DNA of 53,575 nucleotides from Deltaproteobacteria bacterium (lineage in GTDB: Bacteria; Myxococcota_A; UBA796; SXON01): assembly GCA_947490345.1 (NCBI GenBank), contig CANLGL010000031.1, positions 1 through 53,575 on the forward strand. The letters are read 5' to 3'. Position numbers and translations under genes: made by a program. Numbering within the stretch: the stretch's first letter is position 1; each line of letters starts with the position of its first letter. The notes below the pieces were generated by a model, which worked only from the letters and a program-made list of their open reading frames with translations, was not told the origin of the DNA and made no database searches. Shown here piece by piece: positions 1-8,165 of this stretch.

Positions 1-154
1 ATGCACACCCGTGCCGTCCGATCCCCGAGGTCGATCCCGATTGCCGCGTCGATTACATTCATCATGGCCGGTGACTCCGTGAGCCCGAGTGCTCGTCAGG
101 GGCATGTACCCCTTGGAGCACCGGCCGACTCATCCCATCTCTCCCCCTCACCGC

Positions 155-212
155 AGTTCGCCATGCCGCCGGGAGGTTTCATGGAGCCGACCGGCGGGCG
201 GCATGGCGAACT
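155..212. other. Perfect 16-bp inverted repeat (hairpin) upstream of the NlpC/P60 gene
   Basis: Arms 155-170 and 197-212 are exact reverse complements (AGTTCGCCATGCCGCC and its complement) separated by a 26-nt loop. It lies 40 bp before the start of the next gene and has no T-tract, so it is not a classical terminator. Immediately before it (139-155) is a 17-bp string that also ends two 113-bp repeats elsewhere in this window, so it may belong to a repeat family. Bases 1-251 otherwise hold no gene I can support. Confidence 0.6.
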
Positions 213-251
213 GACCGGAACCAGAACCCGCGCTACGGTGTCCAGGCCCCC

Positions 252-779
252 ATGGTCCTCGCCCTCCTCACCCTGGCGCTCGCCGGTCCGCCGCCCCCCT
301 CCCGCGACGCAGGCACCCCCGCCCTCGTCGAGGCCGCTCGCGCCTACCTCGGAAGCCCCTACACCTTCGGCGGGCGCGGCCGCGAGCTCGACTGCATGGG
401 TCTGGTTTTCCGCGCCTGGCAGGACGCCGGCCGGGGGGCCTGGGACCGGCTGTCGGTCAATCCCACCGAGATCGTCGCCAAAGGGCAGCTCGGCCGCCCG
501 GTTCCGGCGCTCGATGGGGTGCCCAACGCGAAGGTGAACCTCCTGGACTTCGCCCCGGGGGATGTGATCTTCTTCCTCGGCTACGCTCGCAACTACGCCG
601 AGCCCTCGCTCGCCGAGATCGACGGCGTCCCCGCCTGGGTCTGGCACATGGGCCTGTACGCAGGGAAGGGGAGCTTCATCGTCGGGGACCACTACGCCGG
701 CCGCGTGGTCGAGGAGCCGCTTTTGGCCTACCTCGCCCGCCACGACAACTACGTCGGCGTCTACGTCGTGCGGCCCTAG
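252..779 (+). CDS. Secreted NlpC/P60-like (C40) peptidase-fold protein
   Basis: A 175-residue protein beginning with a short hydrophobic signal segment (MVLALLTLALAG). The body has the NlpC/P60 layout: YLGSPYTFGG followed by ELDCMGLVF, where the Cys matches the catalytic Cys of the family's usual DCSGLV motif, then GDVIFFLGY, then VWHMGLYAG with the candidate catalytic His. Family members cleave peptidoglycan stem peptides or related amide bonds outside the cytoplasm. The Ser-to-Met change after the Cys and the long insert between Cys and His make the exact substrate uncertain. The start is the ATG that gives the signal peptide; no strong ribosome binding site is visible. It stands alone, convergent with the next gene. 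Confidence 0.75.
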   Translation: MVLALLTLALAGPPPPSRDAGTPALVEAARAYLGSPYTFGGRGRELDCMGLVFRAWQDAGRGAWDRLSVNPTEIVAKGQLGRPVPALDGVPNAKVNLLDFAPGDVIFFLGYARNYAEPSLAEIDGVPAWVWHMGLYAGKGSFIVGDHYAGRVVEEPLLAYLARHDNYVGVYVVRP

Positions 780-793
780 TCGGGCGAGGCGGC

Positions 794-1948
794 CTACAGC
801 AGGATCGTCACGACGAAGGCCCCTTCGGTGCTGTCGGCCAGGGCTGCCGCGACGTTCACCGCCAGCCACAGTTCACCCTGACGGGGCGCGCTGGCCAGCA
901 CGTCACCGACACCGGCCACCGGGCCGATCCAATCGCCCACCCGCGCCACGAGGGCGTACTCGGGCAGACCCGGCGCCGGGGCGGTGGCGTCGGCCGCAGT
1001 GCCCGCCAAGCCTTTGGGAGCCGCCCCGGTGAGCCGCCCCGGCACACGAACCGCACCCTCCGCGATCACCTTCGGTTGCGCCTCGCCGAACTGGGCGCCG
1101 GTGGCGAACCACTTCCAGGAGGCCACCGCGTTGACCTTGATCCGTTTGCCGTCCAGCGACTTTCGCGGCCCCGACGGTCGGCTCGCCGCCAACATGCCGA
1201 GCCCCGCGGCCCCCGCGGTCACCATCAAAAGCCCGCCGAGCAGCCCCAGGAAGATCCACAGGGGCAGGCAAACGGGCTCGGCGAAGATGCCGGCGACGGC
1301 GGCCACGACCACGAACCCGCCAACCGCGGCGGCTCCCAGCAAGGCGATGCCGACCAGGACGGCGAGGCCCCGTGCGAGGGTCTTGCCCACGGTCTGGCGC
1401 GGCGCGCCGTCCGGCGGCATCGGCACCTCGCCGCCGGCGTCCAGGTGCACACGCGCCTGCATCACGATGCCGTCGAGGTCGGTGTAGCTTCGTTCAAGCA
1501 GCGCGTCGGGGCCCGCGCGAACGAGCTCCTTGTGGACGGCCTCCCGTTCGCTGCGCAGGGTCACGAAGGCGCTCCGCCCGAACTCGTCGTCCTCCTCGTG
1601 GTGAGAGAGGCGCCGGAGCGCGGCGCCGACCGACGCGCGGTGAGCCGGGTCGGGATGAGCCAGCACGTCGCCGAGCGCGTGGTGCAGGTGTACGAAGTAG
1701 GTGCCGGCCCCCTCGGCCACGTCGAACAACAAGGCCTGCGCCGCCGGGACCTGCTGCTCCTGCTTGGACATGCGTCGGAGCGATGGCACCACGGAAAGCG
1801 CACCGAAGCCCTCGCGGATCGTGGTCCACAAGTCATCCGGGAGCTCCACGCCGCGCGGGAGCTGACGCCGGTAGCGCGTCACCGTTCGCTCACCCGCGCG
1901 CGCCATCCGCTCCCGGAGGCGCACAACGCGTGCTTGCACGGCTTCCAC
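794..1948 (-). CDS. Membrane protein with PA-IL-like C-terminal domain, unknown function
   Basis: A 384-residue protein starting at GTG. Residues 1-170 are charged and mostly helical. Residues about 190-260 hold two strongly hydrophobic segments separated by a short loop with EPVCLPLW. The last about 110 residues resemble the PA-IL (LecA)-like beta-sandwich seen in many bacterial envelope proteins: YALVARVGDW, then GPVAGVGDVL, then GELWLAVN, where the family typically has GRLYLAVND. The Asp of that motif is not retained, so sugar binding is not assured. A well-placed ATG with GGAG at 2037 opens a signal-like peptide in another frame that overlaps this gene's 5' end, so the true N-terminus may be frameshifted. 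It is divergent from the PfaD gene. Confidence 0.65.
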   Translation of the reverse strand: MEAVQARVVRLRERMARAGERTVTRYRRQLPRGVELPDDLWTTIREGFGALSVVPSLRRMSKQEQQVPAAQALLFDVAEGAGTYFVHLHHALGDVLAHPDPAHRASVGAALRRLSHHEEDDEFGRSAFVTLRSEREAVHKELVRAGPDALLERSYTDLDGIVMQARVHLDAGGEVPMPPDGAPRQTVGKTLARGLAVLVGIALLGAAAVGGFVVVAAVAGIFAEPVCLPLWIFLGLLGGLLMVTAGAAGLGMLAASRPSGPRKSLDGKRIKVNAVASWKWFATGAQFGEAQPKVIAEGAVRVPGRLTGAAPKGLAGTAADATAPAPGLPEYALVARVGDWIGPVAGVGDVLASAPRQGELWLAVNVAAALADSTEGAFVVTILL

Positions 1949-2118
1949 ATCGACGTCGGGGCGAGCGGGAGCAGCGGCCGCGGGGCAGGCAACGCACCCA
2001 ACGCGACACCGGACAACAGGAGTTCACGGCGACGCATCTTGGCACTCCGAGCGAAGGGGGGAGCGCCGCCGTAACGCGCCGCCCGTGGCATGATAGTTCC
2101 CCGGCGCCGGAGGCAAGG

Positions 2119-3888
2119 ATGGATCTGCGCGCATGCGCCGCCTACACCCGCACGTGGCGGGGAGGGGAACTCGAAGAGACCGCGGGTTCGGGCCAGGGAC
2201 TGGCACGCGCACTCGACAAGGTCGGTCCGGGCGGGCTCGCGGCGCTGATGACCGAGGGTGTCGATCTGGTGGAGATCGAAGACGCCGAGGTCGCGCTGAC
2301 GGTCGAGCGGCGGCCGGGCGGGGTGGTCCGAGTCCGGACGCAGTGGCCCGGCGGCGACTCCGCGGAGCAGGAGATCCCGCTGGAAGTCCCGGTGCTCGAC
2401 GTCGCGGAGGCGCTCCATGACGGGTCGCGTGCGCTTCATCATCGTGAGGGGACCTGGTTCGAAGGCGTGCCGTTGGGGCCGGCTACCTTCGTGCTCCCGT
2501 CGTTGTCGCCGGAGCAGCTGGGCAGTCCGTCGTTCCGCGCCGCCCACGAGCTGCGCTACGCGTACGTGGCGGGCGCGATGGCCGGCGGCATCGGCAGCGC
2601 CGAGCTGGTGTTGGCGATGGGAAACGCGGGGATGCTCGGCTACTTCGGTGCCGGCGGCCTCCCGCTCGACGCTGTCGAGGCGGCGCTGGCGCGCATCCCC
2701 GCCGAGTCGGCGGGGCGCCCGTTCGGCTTCAACCTGCTCCACAACCCGGCCGAGCCGGCTGTCGAGTCCCGCACCGTCGATCTCTACCTGGCGGCAGGCG
2801 TCCGCGACGTCGATGCCAGCGCGTTCATGGGGCTGACGCCCGCCGTCCTTCGATACCGCCTGCACGGTATCCATGAGGTCGACGGGCGCATCGTCGTACC
2901 CAATCGTCTCTGCGCTAAGGTGTCGCGACCGGAAGTCGCCCAGCACTTCATGCGCCCGCCGCCCGAGAAGCTGCTCCAGGAGCTCGTTGCCGCCGGAGCG
3001 ATCACCGCCGACCAGGCGCTCCTGGCCAGGAAGATTCCGGTCGCCGAGGACATCACGGCCGAGGCCGATAGCGGCGGTCACACCGACCGGCGCCCGCTCC
3101 CGGTGCTCATCCCCATCTTCCGGCGGCTTGCCGACCGCATCTCGGCCGAGGAAGGCTACTCCACCCGGCTTCGCGTCGGCGCTGCCGGTGGCATCGGCGA
3201 TCCGTGGTCCCTGGCCGCCGCGCTGCAGCTCGGCGCCGACTATGTGATGACCGGCTCCATCAACCAGTGCACGCCCGAAGCGGGGACCAGCGACGAAGTG
3301 CGGGAAATGCTCTCCCAGGCCGGCTACGCCGACGTCGTAGAGGGGCCCGCGCCCGACATGTTCGAGATCGGCGCGCAGGTGCAGGTGCTCTCGCGGGGGA
3401 CGATGTACGCGCAGCGGGCGTCGCGACTCTATGAGCTTTACCGCGCCTACGACGGACTCGAGGCCATCCCCGCCGCGGACCGCGCCCGCGTCGAGAAGCA
3501 GATCTTCCTCCGCCCCATTGACGACGTCTGGGCCGAGACCGAAGCCTACTGGCGCCAGCGTGACATCCGCGAGGTCGAGCGCGCCGCGAAGGAGCCCCGC
3601 CACCGGATGGCGCTCACCTTCCGCTGGTACCTGGGAATGTCCTCACGCTGGGCGCGCCTCGGGGATCCTGCTCGCAAGCGCGACTACCAGATCTGGTGCG
3701 GCCCCGCGATGGGCTTGTTCAACGACTGGGTGCGTGGCAGCGCGCTCGAAGCGGTCAGCCAACGGGGCGTCGTCACGATCGCCGACGCGCTTTTGCGGGG
3801 GGCGTGTGGCGCCATGCGCGTACAGGCGGCGCGGGCGGCCGGCATTCCACTCCCGATCGCCGCCTCCGACATCCGGCCGCCTGCATGA
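2119..3888 (+). CDS. pfaD: PfaD-type flavin enoyl reductase (PUFA/polyketide biosynthesis)
   Basis: A 589-residue protein with the features of the PfaD family, FMN-dependent TIM-barrel enzymes related to 2-nitropropane dioxygenase that act as separate enoyl reductases for polyunsaturated fatty acid synthases and some trans-AT polyketide synthases. Visible signatures are MAGGIGSAELVLAMGNAG, FGFNLLHNP, GAAGGIGDPWSLAAALQLGADYVMTGSINQ (in pieces: the Gly-rich phosphate-binding strand and GADYVMTGS) and a PfaD-type C-terminal helical region with YQIWCGPAMG. The start at 2119 has GGAGG six bases upstream and matches the length of the family; the frame is open much further upstream but without a credible start. 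Its stop overlaps the next gene by 4 nt (ATGA). No PUFA synthase is adjacent; the nearest possible partner is the reductase-lacking synthase at 35-41 kb, a link that is inferred only. Confidence 0.85.
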   Translation: MDLRACAAYTRTWRGGELEETAGSGQGLARALDKVGPGGLAALMTEGVDLVEIEDAEVALTVERRPGGVVRVRTQWPGGDSAEQEIPLEVPVLDVAEALHDGSRALHHREGTWFEGVPLGPATFVLPSLSPEQLGSPSFRAAHELRYAYVAGAMAGGIGSAELVLAMGNAGMLGYFGAGGLPLDAVEAALARIPAESAGRPFGFNLLHNPAEPAVESRTVDLYLAAGVRDVDASAFMGLTPAVLRYRLHGIHEVDGRIVVPNRLCAKVSRPEVAQHFMRPPPEKLLQELVAAGAITADQALLARKIPVAEDITAEADSGGHTDRRPLPVLIPIFRRLADRISAEEGYSTRLRVGAAGGIGDPWSLAAALQLGADYVMTGSINQCTPEAGTSDEVREMLSQAGYADVVEGPAPDMFEIGAQVQVLSRGTMYAQRASRLYELYRAYDGLEAIPAADRARVEKQIFLRPIDDVWAETEAYWRQRDIREVERAAKEPRHRMALTFRWYLGMSSRWARLGDPARKRDYQIWCGPAMGLFNDWVRGSALEAVSQRGVVTIADALLRGACGAMRVQAARAAGIPLPIAASDIRPPA

Positions 3889-5747
3889 ATCGCCGCTGGT
3901 GGATGGTCGCGCTTTTGGCGCTGGTGGTGGCCTTGTGGCACACCTTCGGCGACGGCCCTTTCCGCCTGCGCTACCCCGTGGTCGGCGCCAGTCCTGACGC
4001 CCACGGCACCTTCTGGATGTACGACTGGGTGCGCGAGGAGGTGATGGCCGGGCGCTTCCCGACCACGACCACGCGGATGTTCTACCCCGAAGGCATGGAC
4101 TTCCTGGTGCTCAACGGCGCCAACGTCGTTGACGCGCTGATCTCGGTGCCGCTGCAGGTCTGGTTCGGCGCCGGCCGCGGTGAGCTGTACACCTGCGTCA
4201 TCATCGTCTTGGGCAACGCGCTCACGTTCTTTCCTCTGGCGCGGCGGCTGGCCCCCGACCGACCCGACCTCTCCATCCTGGTCACGTTCTGGTGGACAGT
4301 GAACCCCTACGTCCTGACCGAGATCGGCGCGGGCCGCCCCACCCAGGCGATGTTGTGGTTCTACCCGCTGGCGGCGATGGCGATGCTGCGCTTTGACGGG
4401 TGGAAAGCGGCCGCGCTGCTTGGGGTATCGATGGGGCTTCAGGGCCTCATCTATTGGTATTCGCCCGTCTTCTTCGCGGTCGTGTTCGCACCCGTCGCGA
4501 TCGCCAAGCTGCTGGCTGAGCCGAAGGCCGCGCTCCGGTTCGTCGCTGCCGTCGTCTTGTCGGTGCTCATTGTCGCGCCGTTGGCGTGGCCCATCGCCCA
4601 AGCCTCGATGAAGGGGGACATCCCCGGGCTGGGTCTGGACGTCGAAGCCACGGGCATGTGGACCGAGTCCCACGACCGGACCCGTCGGCTGTTTGCCCAA
4701 TTGGGGATGGTTTCGACCCTGGTGGTCGTTCTGGGCGGGCTGGTGCGTTGGCGTCGCGCCCCGGCGCTGGCGATCGGGGTGCTGCTCGGCCTCGTCTTCG
4801 CGGTCGGTGCACGGCTCAACACCCTGGGCATCCCCGTCGAGAACGCCCCGTACATCTGGATCTACGAGCACAGCAGCTTTCTGTCGCGACTCAACTTTCC
4901 GGCGAGGGCGATTGGTGCGGTCTACTGCGCCGCTGCCATCGCCATCCTACCGGTGCTCATCGCGAATCGAATCCGCATGATCCCCTGGGTGCTCTTCGCG
5001 CTCTTGATCCTCGAGGGGCGGGCCAACCATCTCGGTCCTGGCCGGGTGCTGGCGGTACCGCCGATGCCCGCGTCCCTCATCGTGAAGATGAACCCGGGGG
5101 CGATCCTGACCACGCCGATGGGGGCGCCTGACGTCTCGATGGTGCAACAGGTCTTCCACGGTCAGCCGCTGGTTTCCGGCATGGGAGACCACGTCGGGAC
5201 CGTCCGTCCCAGCGGGTACGCCGACTGGCTGGTCAACCCCTACTTTGCCGAGCTGGTGCAGGCCGATGACCTGATGGCGCCATGGACGCGGAAGCACGAA
5301 GAGGAGGTGCGCAAGGTGGTGCGTTGGGTCTGGTTCGACCGTGCGCTGTTGGCCCGCGGCACCGACAGCCCGCTGACCGAGACCATCGAGTCGCGACTAC
5401 ATATCGCCCTCGGGGAGCCCTACTACGAAGACAGCTACACTGCGATCTGGGACCTCACGCGCAAAGGCGAGACCGCCAACGAAGTCGAGGTGGCGGCGGC
5501 CGCGGCCGCGGAGAACGTGGTGGAGGAGGAGCGGGAGGCCTGCGCGGTGGGGCAGCTCCGCGGGGTGCTGTGGCCCTTCGGGGCAGGAAAGAGCTCGATC
5601 GCGGCGGCGGCAAGGGCGGAGGAGAAGGCGAAGGCGGAGAAAGCGGCGGCCGCGGGGACGGCGGCGCCTGGGTCGACGACGGTGCCGGAAGCCGGGGCGG
5701 ACGAGGGGACGGCGGCGCCTGGGTCGACGACGTCTCCTGCGCCGTAG
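3885..5747 (+). CDS. Polytopic membrane protein, GT-C glycosyltransferase-like
   Basis: A 620-residue protein with about ten or more hydrophobic segments over residues 1-400, then a soluble part and an Ala/Glu/Lys-rich tail that ends in two copies of GTAAPGSTT. The first loop carries conserved acidic and aromatic residues (GTFWMYDW, FYPEGMDF, NGANVVDALISVPLQ), as expected for a GT-C-type fold that transfers sugars from a lipid carrier on the outer face. The gene at 10705 is a clear paralogue, sharing VDA-LSVPLQ, LGNALTF, VNPY and AGRPTQA in the same order. It starts at ATG 3885 inside the stop of pfaD (4-nt overlap), so the two are likely co-translated. The DNA of the tail has a near-exact 26-bp direct repeat. 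Acceptor and donor cannot be read from sequence. Confidence 0.65.
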   Translation: MNRRWWMVALLALVVALWHTFGDGPFRLRYPVVGASPDAHGTFWMYDWVREEVMAGRFPTTTTRMFYPEGMDFLVLNGANVVDALISVPLQVWFGAGRGELYTCVIIVLGNALTFFPLARRLAPDRPDLSILVTFWWTVNPYVLTEIGAGRPTQAMLWFYPLAAMAMLRFDGWKAAALLGVSMGLQGLIYWYSPVFFAVVFAPVAIAKLLAEPKAALRFVAAVVLSVLIVAPLAWPIAQASMKGDIPGLGLDVEATGMWTESHDRTRRLFAQLGMVSTLVVVLGGLVRWRRAPALAIGVLLGLVFAVGARLNTLGIPVENAPYIWIYEHSSFLSRLNFPARAIGAVYCAAAIAILPVLIANRIRMIPWVLFALLILEGRANHLGPGRVLAVPPMPASLIVKMNPGAILTTPMGAPDVSMVQQVFHGQPLVSGMGDHVGTVRPSGYADWLVNPYFAELVQADDLMAPWTRKHEEEVRKVVRWVWFDRALLARGTDSPLTETIESRLHIALGEPYYEDSYTAIWDLTRKGETANEVEVAAAAAAENVVEEEREACAVGQLRGVLWPFGAGKSSIAAAARAEEKAKAEKAAAAGTAAPGSTTVPEAGADEGTAAPGSTTSPAP

Positions 5748-5765
5748 GACGGAGCGGTAGGAGCC

Positions 5766-6212
5766 TCAGCCCCCACCGCCAACTGCGCACCCACCGTCAA
5801 CACAGCCCCGCCGCGCCGCGTCCCGCGCCACGGCCCGCGCCAGCTCCGCGTCGCTCCGCAGGCCCAGGAGCGTGTTGACGCCGTGGCGGGTCTGCGAAAC
5901 GAACGCGAAGGTCTCGCGCGCCAGCGGGCGCAGCTCGGGGCTGGCGAATCGCGCGGACCAGGGCCGGAACTCCGTCAGCGACCACATCGCCATGAGCCAG
6001 GCGCTGTCGCCCTCGTAGACCCCACCGTCGTCGTCGACGACCGTGAGTTGGCCGGGGCGGCTGCGCAGACCGGGAAACCGGTCGTCGCTGGCGAGGCGGC
6101 TCCTCGGCACGCACTCGACGTTCACCAGCTTCGGCTGGGCGATGAGCCAGCGGGCGCAGGCGCAGCAGAAGCCACACTCGTCGTCGTAGAGCACGTACAG
6201 GGCGGTGATCAC
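5766..6212 (-). CDS. DCC-family thiol-disulfide oxidoreductase-like protein (DUF393)
   Basis: A 148-residue protein opening with VLYDDECGFCCACARWL, the hallmark of the DCC family (named for its Asp-Cys-x-x-Cys motif), a thioredoxin-like fold often annotated as a thiol-disulfide oxidoreductase. Further family features are WLIAQ, the SAWLMAMWSL segment and a Cys-containing C-terminus (GCVDGGCAV). The GTG start at 6212 overlaps the stop of the upstream membrane protein by 4 nt (GTGA), which decides it over longer in-frame possibilities. It is the last gene of the minus-strand run that begins at 10637. Substrate unknown. Confidence 0.8.
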   Translation of the reverse strand: MITALYVLYDDECGFCCACARWLIAQPKLVNVECVPRSRLASDDRFPGLRSRPGQLTVVDDDGGVYEGDSAWLMAMWSLTEFRPWSARFASPELRPLARETFAFVSQTRHGVNTLLGLRSDAELARAVARDAARRGCVDGGCAVGGGG

Positions 6213-6664
6213 ACGGGACTCACGGTGCTCGCGGCGCGCGCCAGGTGGGAGGAGGGCAGGACCGGCGGGGGCGCCAACCGGGCGAGGCCGTTCTTGCGCA
6301 TGCGGGACAGGATGAACAGGTTGAAGAAGTGCATCCCGCCGATGACCAGCATCGCCCAGCCGACGTTGTCCGCCGAGTAGCGCACGACCGACGGCCAGTT
6401 GGTCATCTCCGGCGACCAGCGCACGTTCCGCGAGACCATGCCGAGGTTGATCAGGTAGAAGCCCACGGCTAGCAGCTTGTTCACCGCGTCGGCGAGCTCG
6501 GTGTTCTGCCCGAACGCGTCGAGCAGGAAGTAGCGCCCGTTCTTCACCAGGGTGCGCCCCACCCAGACGGTCAGGGGCACCGCGATGCCGAGGTAGGCGC
6601 CATAGGCGTAGAGCGTCAGGTCGGGGAGGGCTTCGGTGGCGAGGTTGGCGGTCATAGGGTCCAT
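6209..6664 (-). CDS. Small membrane protein coupled to the DCC protein
   Basis: A 151-residue protein with three to four hydrophobic segments (YAYGAYLGIAVPLTVWVG, LLAVGFYLINLGMV, WAMLVIGGMHFFNLFILS) and a basic tail (SRMRKNGLARL). I do not recognise a named domain. GGAG lies a few bases upstream of ATG 6664; a second in-frame ATG lies at 6655. Its stop overlaps the start of the DCC gene, so the two probably work together, with the membrane protein perhaps supplying the anchor or electron partner for the thiol enzyme. That functional link is inference from coupling. Confidence 0.7.
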   Translation of the reverse strand: MDPMTANLATEALPDLTLYAYGAYLGIAVPLTVWVGRTLVKNGRYFLLDAFGQNTELADAVNKLLAVGFYLINLGMVSRNVRWSPEMTNWPSVVRYSADNVGWAMLVIGGMHFFNLFILSRMRKNGLARLAPPPVLPSSHLARAASTVSPV

Positions 6665-6754
6665 GGAATCTCCAGTGTGGTTGAGGGCGGGCGGCTTGCC
6701 CGTCGATCCACACTCCGGATTCCGGGGCGGCGGTTGCGCGGGGGGATGAGAAAG

Positions 6755-8158
6755 TCAGGCCGCCGGCACCCACTCCGACAACCAGGTCCACAGCGCGACC
6801 ACCGGCGGCAATGTCGCCGCGCCGAACCACAAGAGCAGCGGCCATTCGACCAGGAGCGACCGCCCACGCCGGGCGGCCTCGAGCGCGCCCATCCAAAACA
6901 GCGCCAGGCAGAAGACCTCGAGAATGCCGCCCAGGATGGGCACGAAGGGACCGATGGCGCCGTCGGGGTCGTCGATCAACCGCCGCGCGATCGCCCAGCC
7001 GAGCGTGACACTCGCGACCACCGCGAGCGACCGCACCTGGGGCACGCGGCCGCCGTGGGTCAGGTAGCCGGAGCGGCGCCAGTGGCCGACGAGGAGCGCC
7101 CAGACGACCGCCGCAAACGCGGCAGCGCCCACCGCGCCGAGGACCGGCCCCTCCTCGAAGCGCGCGCGACTCACGAACCGCCCGTCCGGCATCGCTTCGA
7201 GGCCCTGCATCACCAACGGCTGCGCCTCGCTCGCGGCGATCACCTTCGGCGTGACGCATCGCAGCACTGCCCCGATCACGACGCCGCTCGCCGCGGTCAG
7301 CACGCCCGCAGCGGCACGTTGGAGGGTGACCTCCTCCGGTGGGAGCGCCTGGGTGCTCACGATGCGCGCGGCGTCTCGGAGCCCGGCGAGCATCGACACC
7401 ATGTCCGGGAAACGCTCGGCGTGGGGGGCCATCGCCCGGCGGACCAGCGGGCCGAGCCCAGCCGGAAGCTCGGGGAGCGTCCCCACCGGGGGCGCGCCGG
7501 TCAGCGCCTGGACAAGCACACCACCGAGCGCGTAGACGTCCGCCCTCGCGTCCGCGACGGCGCCTGCGAGCACTTCCGGCGGCAAGAAGGCCGGCGTCCC
7601 CAGCACGCCGCCCGCTCGCGTCAGGGTGCCCGGCCCCTCCGCAGGGTCTGTCGCGATGCCGAAGTCGACGAGGACGACGCGGCCGCCGGGCTCCACCAGG
7701 AGATTGTCCGGCTTCACATCGCGATGGACGACGCCGACTTCGTGGGCAGCCGCCAGGGCCTCCGCCGCCGCGATGACGACGCGCAGGGCCTCGCCGACCG
7801 GCAACGGGAGCCGAGCGGTGAGGGGACCCCCCTCGATGAGCTCCATCACCAGGAAGGGCACGCCGTCTTCCTCTCCGGCGTCGAAGACCGCGACCACGCC
7901 CGGGTGGCGGACTCGGGCCAACAGCCGCGCTTCACGCAGGAAGCGCCCGACGAAGCCCGGCCGCCCCAGCAGCTCCTCGGCGATGTACTTGACCGCAACG
8001 TCGCGACCGAGGCGATGATGCCGCCCCCGCCAGACCTCGCCCATGCCGCCACGGCCGATGGACTCGAGGAGCTCGATCTCGTCGGTGTCGCCAAGGCAAC
8101 GCGCGCAGAGCCCGGCCCGGAGGTCGCCGCTGCAGCGGGAGCAGACGGTCGCGCTCAT
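6755..8158 (-). CDS. Membrane-anchored Ser/Thr protein kinase with N-terminal zinc ribbon
   Basis: A 467-residue Hanks-type kinase. It opens with four Cys spaced as a zinc ribbon (C6, C9, C18, C21). The kinase domain runs from about residue 28 to 285: glycine loop GRGGMGEVWRG, VAVK with Lys57, HRDVKPDN with catalytic Asp147, DFG at Asp165, then GTPAFLPPEVL. All catalytic residues are present, so it should be active. The C-terminal 180 residues hold about five membrane-spanning segments rather than an extracellular sensor domain. The start is seven bases after the stop of the sigma factor gene, and GGTGAG gives a weak binding site. The pairing suggests that the kinase controls, or is produced together with, the sigma factor. 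Confidence 0.9.
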   Translation of the reverse strand: MSATVCSRCSGDLRAGLCARCLGDTDEIELLESIGRGGMGEVWRGRHHRLGRDVAVKYIAEELLGRPGFVGRFLREARLLARVRHPGVVAVFDAGEEDGVPFLVMELIEGGPLTARLPLPVGEALRVVIAAAEALAAAHEVGVVHRDVKPDNLLVEPGGRVVLVDFGIATDPAEGPGTLTRAGGVLGTPAFLPPEVLAGAVADARADVYALGGVLVQALTGAPPVGTLPELPAGLGPLVRRAMAPHAERFPDMVSMLAGLRDAARIVSTQALPPEEVTLQRAAAGVLTAASGVVIGAVLRCVTPKVIAASEAQPLVMQGLEAMPDGRFVSRARFEEGPVLGAVGAAAFAAVVWALLVGHWRRSGYLTHGGRVPQVRSLAVVASVTLGWAIARRLIDDPDGAIGPFVPILGGILEVFCLALFWMGALEAARRGRSLLVEWPLLLWFGAATLPPVVALWTWLSEWVPAA

Positions 8159-8165
8159 GGCGAAC

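Noticed and set aside
1879..3603. 574-codon minus-strand frame opposite pfaD
   Set aside because: Antisense to a clear enzyme. Only its first part (from 2037) may matter as a misplaced signal peptide, which is reported separately.
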